NCBI RefSeq assembly: GCF_900537075.1 | Contig: NZ_UNRA01000002.1 | Location: 889,228 to 953,227, forward strand | Direction: 5' to 3' | DNA: 64,000 nt | DNA from: Tropicibacter sp. Alg240-R139 | GTDB taxonomy: Bacteria; Pseudomonadota; Alphaproteobacteria; Rhodobacterales; Rhodobacteraceae | Program-made: the position numbers and the translations under genes | Notes under the pieces: model-generated | The model's database searches: none | Told to the model about the DNA's origin: nothing | The model's input: only the letters and a program-made list of their open reading frames with translations | Part shown: positions 1-7,668 of the stretch, piece by piece | Layout of the letters: every line of letters starts with the position of its first letter | Position numbering within the stretch: position 1 is the stretch's first letter

Positions 1-2
1 CG

Positions 3-611
3 TCGGGGAACTACTACGGCCAGTACGAAGACTATGCCTACGTCAGCTACTACTATGACGGTGAGACCGGTCAGTACGACTATGACCCGTATTACTCGTA
101 CAACTATGGCTATGCCCTGGGCACAGGCATGATTGGCGCGTATGACTACGTCGACTTTGACGACGGGGATTACACCGACGGTCAGTTCGGCAGCTACGGC
201 TACTACGAGGCCGATGACGAGGCGTCCGGCGCGACATACTACTACTACTGGTATGACACCGGAACCGGAGACTTCTACTACGGTTACACGTACGATGATG
301 ACGGCTCTCAGGGGCTTACTTCCGGTGACTACTACTACTACACCACCGAAAACGGCGACTCTGGTTATTACTACGTCTACTCGTACTCCACGGGTGACTA
401 TTATGGCCTGGGTGATGACGTCGCGTACAACTACTACTACTACGACGGTGAAACCGGTCAGGTAGACTATGATCCATATTATGCGTCGAACTACGGCTAT
501 TCGCTGGGTTCAGGTATGGTCGGATCGTATGACTACGTCGACTTTGACGATGGTAGCTATACCGACGGTCTGTTCGGCAGCTACGGTTACTACGAAGCTG
601 ACGACACCTGA
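3..611 (+). CDS. Tyr/Asp/Gly-rich tandem-repeat protein (5' end outside the window)
   Basis: The frame is open from the window edge to TGA at 609-611, giving 202 visible C-terminal residues; the start lies upstream. About 57 residues (28%) are Tyr and 32 are Asp, and Gly is also frequent. I see no Lys, Arg, His or Cys, so the chain is strongly acidic. Two copies of a roughly 129-residue unit can be aligned. Each carries DGETGQ, then DYDPYY, YGY.LG.GM and DYVDFDDG.YTDG.FGSYGYYEADD, and the second copy stops at EADDT. No catalytic motif or membrane segment is visible. Such composition would suit a secreted, Ca2+-binding, amyloid-like or condensate-forming structural protein, but that is inference and I do not recognise a family. 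Codon use (TAC-rich) looks native. A strong hairpin terminator follows. Confidence 0.75.
   Translation, partial: SGNYYGQYEDYAYVSYYYDGETGQYDYDPYYSYNYGYALGTGMIGAYDYVDFDDGDYTDGQFGSYGYYEADDEASGATYYYYWYDTGTGDFYYGYTYDDDGSQGLTSGDYYYYTTENGDSGYYYVYSYSTGDYYGLGDDVAYNYYYYDGETGQVDYDPYYASNYGYSLGSGMVGSYDYVDFDDGSYTDGLFGSYGYYEADDT
3..611 (+). repeat. In-frame direct repeat, period 387 bp
   Basis: The GETGQ codons at 63 recur at 450, and GNYYG at 6 matches GDYYG at 393, a constant offset of 387 bp (129 codons). The first unit is about 3-389. The second, 390-611, ends early at the stop codon. The copies differ at many synonymous and some conservative positions, so the duplication is old or under selection rather than freshly made. 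More units may lie upstream of the window. Confidence 0.7.
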
Positions 612-666
612 TAGTTGGTGAATGCGCTGCGATGGCTGTTTAAGCCGTCGCGGACGCCAAGAGAAA

Positions 667-704
667 GAAACCACCGCGAAGGAGACTTCGCGGTGGTTTC
701 ATTT
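667..704. terminator. Bidirectional rho-independent terminator
   Basis: A perfect 15-bp stem (667-681 with 686-700) has a 4-nt GAGA loop. It is followed by ATTTT on the plus strand, and a T-rich run (TTTCTCTT) follows it on the minus strand. It sits between the convergent Tyr-rich gene and the alpha-hydroxy-acid dehydrogenase gene and can end both transcripts. Confidence 0.9.
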
Positions 705-736
705 TGGCCATATGGGGTGTCAAAGAAGAGCGGTTT

Positions 737-1837
737 TCAGTCGCGGATGTCAGTTAGTTCCGTCAGCCCGGTTTGTGCCATGGCGATGTCCAATTCACTG
801 CTGATAACATCCCAAAGTTGGTGCAAACCAGATTCACCACCCGCGGCGATGGAAAATTGCAGACTACGCCCGATAAAGGTGAAATCGGCGCCAACCGACA
901 GCGCCTTTAGCACATCTTCGCCAGAGCGTACGCCGGAATCATAAAACAGCGGATACTCGGTCCCAAGTTCCGCCCGGATGCGCGCCAGCATGCTGATGGG
1001 GGCAGGGGACGCTTCGAGCTGTCGAGCGCCGTGGCTGGACACTTGGATGGCGTCCACACCGGCCGCAACCAGTTGCCGGGCATCGTCTACGTCAAGCACG
1101 CCCTTGACCACCAGTTTACCAGGCCAGGCCTCGCGCAAGCGGGCAAGCGTGTCCCATGTCGCGCGGGCGCGGCTTTCGGTCCGGTCGAATTCGAACCCGG
1201 GCATGTCAAAGTTCGCCATCGTCGGGCGACCTTTGAACAACGTCGTCAGTGACCAGCGTGGGTGCAGGGCAAAGTCCACGAATTGCCGGGGGCCAATCCG
1301 AAAGGGCATGGTGAAGCCATGACGCAGTTCGCGCGGGCGGCGGCCCACTTCAGGAACATCCACAGTCAGAACCAAGGTTTCATAGCCTGCTGATTTTGCC
1401 CGTTCCACGAGTTTGAAGGTGCCGCTGCCGTCGCCACTGAAATAGAGTTGAAACCAGGCGTGGCCTTCGGCGGTTTCGATGATCTGTTCCATCGGGGTTG
1501 AGGCGACCGTCGAAACCCCGTGCGGAACTTTGTAGCGTGCGGCGAGGCGGGCCAACATCAGGTCCGCGCCCGGGGCGGAAAGGTTGCACATTCCCATGGG
1601 TGCGATGCCAAAGGGGCGCTCGGTTGGCGCCCCAAATACATTTGTGTTCAGTGATCTTTGGCCGACGTCCCGCAGGATGCGGGGTCGCAGCGTGATCGCG
1701 TCCAGCGCCGCGCGGTTTCGCGCGGCTCCTGTTTCCTGTCCGGCTGCGCCGTCGATATAGTCAAAGACCATCCAAGGTAGGCGCTGTTTGGCCAGGCGTC
1801 TTGCGTCCTTGGCCGAATGGATCGCGGATGCACTCAT
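737..1837 (-). CDS. FMN-dependent alpha-hydroxy-acid dehydrogenase (LldD/glycolate-oxidase family)
   Basis: This 366-residue protein has the family's usual length and TIM-barrel motifs. It shows FDYIDGAAG at about 25-33, the catalytic His269 in SSHGARQL (usually SNHGGRQ), Lys245 in VVKGV, and the phosphate-binding DSGVRSG at about 300 with FIGRS at 321. The family oxidises 2-hydroxy acids such as lactate, glycolate or mandelate to 2-oxo acids, passing electrons to quinone, cytochrome or oxygen. Its ATG overlaps the stop of the upstream TPP decarboxylase beta gene (TGATG at 1835-1839), so the two are translationally coupled. That pairing suggests its 2-oxo-acid product feeds the decarboxylase; 3-sulfolactate is a possible substrate, by inference. 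Gly-to-Ala and Asn-to-Ser changes in the active-site motif set it apart from textbook LldD. Confidence 0.85.
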   Translation of the reverse strand: MSASAIHSAKDARRLAKQRLPWMVFDYIDGAAGQETGAARNRAALDAITLRPRILRDVGQRSLNTNVFGAPTERPFGIAPMGMCNLSAPGADLMLARLAARYKVPHGVSTVASTPMEQIIETAEGHAWFQLYFSGDGSGTFKLVERAKSAGYETLVLTVDVPEVGRRPRELRHGFTMPFRIGPRQFVDFALHPRWSLTTLFKGRPTMANFDMPGFEFDRTESRARATWDTLARLREAWPGKLVVKGVLDVDDARQLVAAGVDAIQVSSHGARQLEASPAPISMLARIRAELGTEYPLFYDSGVRSGEDVLKALSVGADFTFIGRSLQFSIAAGGESGLHQLWDVISSELDIAMAQTGLTELTDIRD

Positions 1838-2391
1838 CAGCTGGCAACAGCCTTCATGAACCTGTCCCTGATGACGACGGGGTCCATTGTGATGACGGGC
1901 ATCTTGGCGTTACCGCTTTCGCATTTGCTGACGATCACGGTCATCTGGCCGCTGTCCAACGCCGCTTGCAGGGCGGCTCCGGTGTCTTCGGCCTTGCATT
2001 CGACCACATTCTCGCAGCCCGCCGCGCGCGCCATCGCCGTCAGCGAGGTTTTCATCCCCGCATAGGTCGGTTGATCCCCGGTCGAGCCATAGGACCCGTT
2101 GTCGATGATCAGCAGCACATAGTTGTCCGCCACGTTGTTGGCGATCGTCGGCAAGGTCCCGAGGTTGGTCAGGATCGAGCCGTCGCCATCAATCACCACC
2201 ACCGGTTTTGGTTGCGCCAAGGCCAGCCCCAGCCCAATCGACGAGGCAAGCCCCATCGTACCCAGCATGTAAAAGTTGCTGGGCTGGTCGTCGATGGCAT
2301 GCAGTTCCTGGCTGGGGATACCGATGTTGCAGACCACAAGTTGCTCGCGCAGGATAGGCGCGATCTCTTTAAGAATTTCTGAACGGATCAT
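1837..2391 (-). CDS. comE: TPP-dependent sulfopyruvate/phosphonopyruvate-type decarboxylase, beta subunit
   Basis: The 184-residue protein is the TPP-pyrophosphate-binding half of a split decarboxylase. The GDG motif at 69-71 is followed by Asn98 in LLIIDNGSYGSTG, the usual spacing. The ATG at 2391 was chosen because it overlaps the upstream alpha-subunit stop (ATGA); longer readings enter that gene. ComD/ComE-type pairs decarboxylate sulfopyruvate to sulfoacetaldehyde, and the related phosphonopyruvate decarboxylase acts on the phosphonate analogue. The split organisation favours the ComDE type. No xsc (sulfoacetaldehyde acetyltransferase) or phosphonate gene is in the window, so the substrate is not settled. 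Confidence 0.78.
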   Translation of the reverse strand: MIRSEILKEIAPILREQLVVCNIGIPSQELHAIDDQPSNFYMLGTMGLASSIGLGLALAQPKPVVVIDGDGSILTNLGTLPTIANNVADNYVLLIIDNGSYGSTGDQPTYAGMKTSLTAMARAAGCENVVECKAEDTGAALQAALDSGQMTVIVSKCESGNAKMPVITMDPVVIRDRFMKAVAS

Positions 2392-2894
2392 TGGTCGCCA
2401 TAGCCTCCCCAGAAATTGGCGTCGGTCAGGATCGCCACGGGTTTGTTGCACATGAAGGTGTATTTCAGGATGTTGTCCAGCTCTTCGACATCTTTTTGCC
2501 AATGAAAATGGTAGGTTGGGATGTTGAGCTGCGCCAGAAGCGCCTTGGTATGAACGGCCATTTCAACCTGGCAGGCGACCGGTTCACGCAGCTCTCCGCG
2601 GTAGGAAATCAGCATCGGCAGGGGCATGCGATAGTACTGCGTCAGCGTGGCCAGCGTGTTGATGGTGACGCCGATGGCAGTGTTTTGCATGATGATGGCG
2701 GGGCGTTTTCCGCCCATCCAGGCCCCGGCGCACAGGCCCATGCCTTCGTCTTCCTTGTTCGAGGGCACATGATGGATCTCGGGCCGCGCGTCGATTTCCT
2801 CGATCACCCCGGCCAGTTGTTTGCAGGGAACGGTCGTCACGAACTCGATCCCGTTCGATATCAGATCATCCGTGATCCGGGCGTCAATACTCAT
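2388..2894 (-). CDS. comD: TPP-dependent sulfopyruvate/phosphonopyruvate-type decarboxylase, alpha subunit
   Basis: The 168-residue protein is the pyrimidine-binding half of the enzyme. FVTTVPCKQLAG at about 18-29 and SNKEDEGMGLCAGAWMGGKRP at about 45-65 are typical of ComD; a Glu in that stretch should activate the TPP aminopyrimidine. QNTAIGVTINTLATLTQYY follows. The start at 2894 (MSIDAR) fits ComD N-termini better than an in-frame upstream start. The stop overlaps the beta-subunit start by ATGA, so the two chains are made together as one heteromeric enzyme. The GMC oxidoreductase gene ends 130 bp upstream on the same strand. Confidence 0.78.
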   Translation of the reverse strand: MSIDARITDDLISNGIEFVTTVPCKQLAGVIEEIDARPEIHHVPSNKEDEGMGLCAGAWMGGKRPAIIMQNTAIGVTINTLATLTQYYRMPLPMLISYRGELREPVACQVEMAVHTKALLAQLNIPTYHFHWQKDVEELDNILKYTFMCNKPVAILTDANFWGGYGDQ

Positions 2895-3024
2895 GGGCGG
2901 CTTCCATATTTGTGTGGGTTGCCTATCCATTTCTCAAGCTGACATTAAAAGCAAAGCAAATATTCTTGGGGCTTAGTAAAGAAGAACTTTAGAAAGATCC
3001 GACTTACGATCGGTCGTGTACCGC

Positions 3025-4632
3025 CTATTTTCTGATCAGATCTGCGGCTTTTTCCGCGATCATCACGACCGGAGACGCTGTATTGCCGGATGTTATTCTT
3101 GGCATGATCGAGGCATCGACAACACGAAGGCCGTCCAGACCGCGCAGTTTCAGTTCGGGATCGACGACGGACTTCGGGTCAGGCCCCATGCGGCAGGTGC
3201 CGACCGGATGAAAGATTGTGGTAGCAATATTCCCGATCTCTTTCAGCAAGGCGGCGTCGTCGGCAAGTGCCGGGCCAGGCAGGATCTCGGTTGGATTGTA
3301 CGGTTCCAGCGCCTTTGCGGTCATGATCATGCGGGCTTGCTGGACCGACTTGACCGCGATCATCTTATCTTTCTCGCTCGATAGGTAATTCAACCGGATG
3401 TCCGGATGCGTGTCACGATCCATTGTCGTGACATGGCTGGACCCAACACTTTCGGGACGCAGGTTGCAGACCGAGACAGTGATGGCTGGAAAGGGATGCA
3501 AAGGATCGCCCAGCTTGTCGGTCGACAGCGGTTGTACGTGATATTCCAGATCAGGCGTTGCCATCAAGGGATCGGATTTCGTAAAAATGCCGAATTGGCT
3601 GGGCGCCATCGACATCGGGCCGGATTGCTTCAACCCGTATTCCAGAGCAATCTTGGCCTTGCCCCACAGGCTGTTTGCCATCGTGTTCAGGGTCTTGGCG
3701 TTTTCAACTTTGAACACGGTGCGGATCTGCAGATGATCTTGCAGGTTTTCGCCCACTTCAAGGCTGGAGTGAAGTGTCTCGATCCCCAATCCCGAGAGGA
3801 CGTCGGGATTGCCGATGCCCGAAAGTTCCAGGATTTTGGGCGAGTTGATGGCTCCGGCTGCCAATAGAACCTCGGCACGGGCCATCGCATCCAGAGTTCG
3901 CCCCTTGTGGCGGAACCGGACGCCGCGCACAGTCTTGCCATCGAGGATTAGATGGTCGGTGTGGGCCTCAGTAATCACCCGCAGGTTCGGGCGTTTCATT
4001 GCGGGCCGTAGGAACCCCTTGGCCGTGTTCCAGCGCACGCCGTTCTTTTGGTTGACCTCAAAAAATCCGGATCCTTCGTTGTTGCCATCGTTGAAATCGG
4101 CGCGTGGCTGAATTCCGAACTCCTTGGCCCCCTCTTGCACGGCGCGCAGAATTTCCCATTCCAGCCTCTGTTTACCCACCTTCCAGGCTCCGCCTGAACC
4201 ATGCATCTCACTGTCGCCGGCATGGTGATCCTCGGACTTGAGGAAATAGGGCAGCACATCATCCCAGCCCCAACCGGGATTGCCCATCTGCCGCCAGCCG
4301 TCATAGTCCGCCGCCTGACCACGCATGTAGATCATGCCGTTGACCGAGGTGCAGCCACCCAGAACCTTGCCGCGCGGATAGACCAGTGATCGCCCGTTCA
4401 AGCCCGGTTCGGTTGCTGTTTTCATCATCCAATCGGTGCGCGGATTTCCGATGCAGTAGAGATACCCAACCGGTATATGCACCCAGTGATAGTTGTCGGA
4501 CTTCCCCGCCTCAAGCAGCAGAACTTTCGTGCCGGGATCTTCGCTGAGGCGGTTGGCCAGCACACAACCCGCTGTTCCGGCGCCCACGATGACATAGTCG
4601 TATTCGCCGTCCAGCACATTGTGTTCTGTCAT
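3025..4632 (-). CDS. GMC-family flavin alcohol oxidoreductase (choline-dehydrogenase-like)
   Basis: The 535-residue protein has an N-terminal Rossmann FAD motif ([18 protein letters not shown], about 14-31), the GMC signature around [20 protein letters not shown] (about 86-105), and the C-terminal active-site region with [10 protein letters not shown] and [11 protein letters not shown] enzymes oxidise primary or secondary alcohols to aldehydes or ketones. It appears to be the first gene of a minus-strand operon with comD-comE and the alpha-hydroxy-acid dehydrogenase. A route from an alcohol to a 2-hydroxy acid, a 2-oxo acid and then an aldehyde is therefore possible. Its name in databases is likely to be choline dehydrogenase, but no betaine genes are adjacent. 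Confidence 0.88.
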   Translation of the reverse strand: MTEHNVLDGEYDYVIVGAGTAGCVLANRLSEDPGTKVLLLEAGKSDNYHWVHIPVGYLYCIGNPRTDWMMKTATEPGLNGRSLVYPRGKVLGGCTSVNGMIYMRGQAADYDGWRQMGNPGWGWDDVLPYFLKSEDHHAGDSEMHGSGGAWKVGKQRLEWEILRAVQEGAKEFGIQPRADFNDGNNEGSGFFEVNQKNGVRWNTAKGFLRPAMKRPNLRVITEAHTDHLILDGKTVRGVRFRHKGRTLDAMARAEVLLAAGAINSPKILELSGIGNPDVLSGLGIETLHSSLEVGENLQDHLQIRTVFKVENAKTLNTMANSLWGKAKIALEYGLKQSGPMSMAPSQFGIFTKSDPLMATPDLEYHVQPLSTDKLGDPLHPFPAITVSVCNLRPESVGSSHVTTMDRDTHPDIRLNYLSSEKDKMIAVKSVQQARMIMTAKALEPYNPTEILPGPALADDAALLKEIGNIATTIFHPVGTCRMGPDPKSVVDPELKLRGLDGLRVVDASIMPRITSGNTASPVVMIAEKAADLIRK

Positions 4633-4811
4633 TTGCCCTGCCCGTTTGAATTGGAGTTGTCATGACAAGTATCATCGTGACCTTTCGGTTTCGCAACAAG
4701 TTCCGCCGTGAACGCCACGCGTCATTCTGTCCAAGCCTTGGTTGCTGTTGCAACATGGGATCACACGGAAACGGACTGGACCGTGGCGGTCTGCACCAAT
4801 AATGGTGTGGA

Positions 4812-5762
4812 ATGACCCAAGAGACTCCAAAGACGGGGTGTTGTCCGCCCGCAACTGAACCGCGACAGGCTCCGAAATCTCAAACGCGCCCGGTTAAAGG
4901 CCAACTCCGTGTCGAAGATGCGGTGTCGATCCCCGGCGGAACAGCTCTGGTTGGAACCGACATGCCGATCATCCGTGATGATGGCGAAGACCCGCTGCGC
5001 AGGGCCAAGGTCAAAACGTTCCGTATGGCAACCACAGCTGTGACAAACGCGCAATTCCAAGCCTTTGTAGAGGCCACGGGATACGTGACCGAAGCCGAGC
5101 GCATCGGCTGGTCATTTGTCTTCTGGTCGCAACTGCCCGATGGAGTTGGTCCGAAACAGGCGGTGCCCGGTGCAGAATGGTGGCGTCGCGAGGATGGTGC
5201 CAACTGGCGCGATATCAACGGGCCAGGCACGCAAAATGACGCCTGGTTCCCGGATCATCCGGTTGTGCAGGTGTCGTGGAACGATGCGCAGGCCTATGCC
5301 GCTTGGGTTGGTGGACGGCTCCCGAGTGAGGCTGAATGGGAACACGCCGCGCGCGGTGGCTTGGGCGAGGTGATGTTCCCCTGGGGCGATCAAGAGCCCA
5401 ATGACACCGATTTCATGCCCTGCAACATCTGGCAGGGGCAGTTCCCAAAGACCAATACCGGGGCGGACGGTTACCTTGCCACCGCGCCCGCGCGCAGTTT
5501 TGAGTCAAACGGTTATGGCCTTTACAACGTGGTGGGGAATGTCTGGGAATGGACATCCGAGCCGTTTCGCATCAGGTCGCTGAAGAAGCACGTCCGGCAA
5601 CGGTTGGCGGGGATGAAAGGCTTTAAGCTGTCCAAGGGAGGATCATACTTGTGCCACCGATCCTATTGCTACCGATACCGGGTGGCTGCTCGGTCTGGGA
5701 CCTCTTCCGACAGTGCCACAACCCATCACGGATTCCGTATCGCCTGGCCGGAAACTAAGTGA
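4812..5762 (+). CDS. Formylglycine-generating enzyme (sulfatase-activating, SUMF1 type)
   Basis: The 316-residue protein has the FGE-sulfatase fold: SIPGGTALVGTD near 40, VTNAQF near 78, PVVQVSWNDAQAYAAW, GRLPSEAEWEHAARGG, and GLYNVVGNVWEWTSE. The catalytic Cys pair of true FGEs is present as Cys281 and Cys286 in CHRSYCYRYR, with the same five-residue spacing as in the human enzyme. It should therefore convert the Cys of CxPSR in a sulfatase to formylglycine. Related but inactive-in-FGE proteins (EgtB, PvdO type) lack this pair. No intact sulfatase is adjacent; a sulfatase remnant lies at 58.9-59.3 kb and a partial sulfatase at 63.5-64.0 kb. It is divergent from the GMC gene with a 179-bp shared promoter region. 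Confidence 0.92.
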   Translation: MTQETPKTGCCPPATEPRQAPKSQTRPVKGQLRVEDAVSIPGGTALVGTDMPIIRDDGEDPLRRAKVKTFRMATTAVTNAQFQAFVEATGYVTEAERIGWSFVFWSQLPDGVGPKQAVPGAEWWRREDGANWRDINGPGTQNDAWFPDHPVVQVSWNDAQAYAAWVGGRLPSEAEWEHAARGGLGEVMFPWGDQEPNDTDFMPCNIWQGQFPKTNTGADGYLATAPARSFESNGYGLYNVVGNVWEWTSEPFRIRSLKKHVRQRLAGMKGFKLSKGGSYLCHRSYCYRYRVAARSGTSSDSATTHHGFRIAWPETK

Positions 5763-6204
5763 TTGTCACCAGGCCAGACGTACTAACTCAGGGCCTCCAA
5801 CTCCCTTGACCCCTCGTTGCCAGAACAACCGCTCGCGTTTGTTCTGGGCGTGTGCTGTCGCCTATCTCGCGCGTGATTGCTCAATGAAATTATGGTGCAA
5901 GCGCGGCCTTTTTAACGGTGGACACGCCTGCGGCGTGCACAATGGTGGCAAAGGCAATGGGGTCTTCACGGTCGCGCAGAGATTGAGCGCTTGGCGGGCT
6001 TCCTCGGGCCGTGCAGCATCCCAGGACATTGCAACACCTTTGGCTGCATTACAAATTCCCGAAATCACAAGGCGATCGGCCGCCAAATCGCATTGAATTT
6101 CTACAGAATGTAAATTTCCGCTTGACAGAAGGGGTAAAAATTTAGTGTTTCACTCGGGAATAATTACTTGAGCAAATCACTCAAGGATAGACAAAGGATA
6201 GTAA
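5763..6204. other. Intergenic region, 442 bp, with a short unexplained minus-strand ORF
   Basis: Between FGE and the DUF4856 gene there is no recognisable gene. A minus-strand frame at 5862-6086 could encode 74 residues (begins MAADRLVISGIC, includes AMSWDAARPEEARQALNLC, then Pro-rich). The first half has a protein-like look and the second does not, so it may be a frameshifted remnant; I cannot assign it. The last 110 bp are AT-rich and hold the palindrome and promoter listed separately. Confidence 0.4.
6096..6127 (+). promoter_or_regulatory. AT-rich palindrome and -35-like TTGACA upstream of the DUF4856 gene
   Basis: An imperfect dyad, AATTTcTACA-gaa-TGTAAATTT (6096-6117), ends 4 bp before a consensus TTGACA (6122-6127). 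The layout suits a repressor or activator site of a metal-responsive regulator (Irr, Fur/Mur or RirA class), since DUF4856 proteins often occur with iron-uptake imelysin genes. The regulator assignment is inference. A weak AAGGATA ribosome site precedes the ATG at 6205. Confidence 0.4.
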
Positions 6205-7608
6205 ATGCCCCGCACGTCTTTGAAACTGACAACTGCACTTGTTGCGTCGACCTTTTTCGCCAGTGCTACAAATGCTGCTGAAACTTATGGTCCCTTTCCG
6301 GTTACCGTGAAGGGCTATGAAGGCAACAAAACCAACTCGGTTTCCTATTCGGGTCAGATCGCCCGCCACGTACTGCACGACAGCCTGAAGAAGCTGGCAA
6401 GCAAAGGGGACGGCGGTGGAAATGCGGTCGAGATCGAAGCGGCTTTGCTGTTGTACTTCAACGGTGCCGAGGGCGATTTGGATATCCTCGCCCCGACGAG
6501 CAAAGGCGATTTCACGATCAAGCAAAACACTCTGAACGAGATTTCCGAGGGCAAGAACATCTCGGGCAAGTTCTATGACGGTGCGATGCCTGCATGGCCC
6601 GGTGATCTGACTGGCCGCGAAGTTCTGGCCCACATGATCAAGCACGCATCGCAGTCCGAGGGCGGCTATGATGCGGCGAACGGTTATGATTGGGGTCAGC
6701 TGATTTCCAAGTTCACCATGGGGGCGATGGCCTACAATCAGGCGGTCGACAACTACCTGGACGAAAAGCTGGAAGCCGATACCAAACCAAACGGCAAACC
6801 CTATAAGGACGGTGCTGCCTATACTGGCAAAGAGCACGTCTGGGACGAGGCGTTCGGCTATTTCGGCGCCGCGGCTCATAGCCTGAGCCTGAGTGCCGAA
6901 GACAACTACAACATCGCCAAAATGAAAGATCTGACTGTTGCAGACGCCAATGGTGATGGCGTGGTTGACCTGAAGACCGAATACGTCTTTGGTCCTGCCT
7001 ATTATGCAGCCGGTGCCGACAAGACGGGCAAGACCACCTACATGATCGACATCATGACCGCCTTCATCGAAGGTCGTAAACTGATCACCTCGGCGCAGGG
7101 CGAAAGCCTGACCGACGAACAGCGCGCTCAGCTGAAATCCTATGCTGCGACCATCGAAGAGAACTGGGAAAAGGTTCTGGCCGAAGCCGCGTTCAAATAC
7201 GCCGGTTCGGTCTACAAGGACATCACCAAGATCGGCGAAGCCGCAGATGACGAGACCCGCGCCAAGGCATACCGCGCCTACGTCAAGCATTGGGGTGAGC
7301 TGAAAGGCTTTGCCATGGCGTTGCAGAGCGGCAAGAACAACCTGGGCCGCACCGCTGTGCACCTGAACCGCTTGATCGGGTATGGCCCAGTGACCCTGGA
7401 CGAAACCATCGTTTCTGGCATCGACGCAGACGGCAACTTTGTGCGTGACCGCAAGCTGTCGTGGAGCAGCTACCAGCTGAACATGCTGCGCGTGCAAGAG
7501 CAGCTGCTAAACGCCTTTGGCATCGAGGCCCGCGCCAACGACGCGACGGCCGAGCTGGCCGGTCTGGTTGAAAGCCTGAACACCGATGGCGGCGCAGAAA
7601 CCGACTGA
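6205..7608 (+). CDS. Exported DUF4856 protein with an EF-hand-like loop
   Basis: The 467-residue protein starts with a Sec signal peptide (hydrophobic stretch about 8-24, cut after a TNAAE-like site). EHVWDEAFGYFG near 210-221 is the hallmark of DUF4856. The segment DANGDGVVDLKTE near 250 is a canonical EF-hand calcium loop (DxNxDGxxD). Members are periplasmic or lipid-anchored proteins of unknown function that often accompany imelysin-like iron proteins; no imelysin is next door here. It is followed by a hairpin terminator, so it is probably monocistronic. Confidence 0.75.
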   Translation: MPRTSLKLTTALVASTFFASATNAAETYGPFPVTVKGYEGNKTNSVSYSGQIARHVLHDSLKKLASKGDGGGNAVEIEAALLLYFNGAEGDLDILAPTSKGDFTIKQNTLNEISEGKNISGKFYDGAMPAWPGDLTGREVLAHMIKHASQSEGGYDAANGYDWGQLISKFTMGAMAYNQAVDNYLDEKLEADTKPNGKPYKDGAAYTGKEHVWDEAFGYFGAAAHSLSLSAEDNYNIAKMKDLTVADANGDGVVDLKTEYVFGPAYYAAGADKTGKTTYMIDIMTAFIEGRKLITSAQGESLTDEQRAQLKSYAATIEENWEKVLAEAAFKYAGSVYKDITKIGEAADDETRAKAYRAYVKHWGELKGFAMALQSGKNNLGRTAVHLNRLIGYGPVTLDETIVSGIDADGNFVRDRKLSWSSYQLNMLRVQEQLLNAFGIEARANDATAELAGLVESLNTDGGAETD

Positions 7609-7618
7609 TACTGATCAC

Positions 7619-7650
7619 GGGGTGGTCCGCATTTATCGGGCCACCCCTTC
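7619..7650 (+). terminator. Hairpin terminator after the DUF4856 gene
   Basis: GGGGTGGTCC (7619-7628) pairs with GGGCCACCCC (7638-7647) with one G-T wobble, a 9-nt loop and a short TTC tail. The stem is strong and the T-tract weak, so termination may be partial. Confidence 0.6.
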
Positions 7651-7668
7651 AACACGACAAGGCCCGGT

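Noticed and set aside
3-611. Repeat DNA at the window start considered as CRISPR or a non-coding minisatellite
   Set aside because: The 387-bp period, constant reading frame and synonymous variation show a coding repeat, not short identical repeats with spacers.
5862-6086. Small minus-strand ORF in the FGE-DUF4856 spacer
   Set aside because: Only its first half looks protein-like; no ribosome site or known family, so it is kept as a note within the intergenic entry rather than as a gene.
6181-7497. Long open frame (438 codons) antisense to the DUF4856 gene
   Set aside because: The sense frame has a signal peptide, the DUF4856 hallmark and an EF-hand; the antisense frame has no family motif and arises from GC-rich codon structure.
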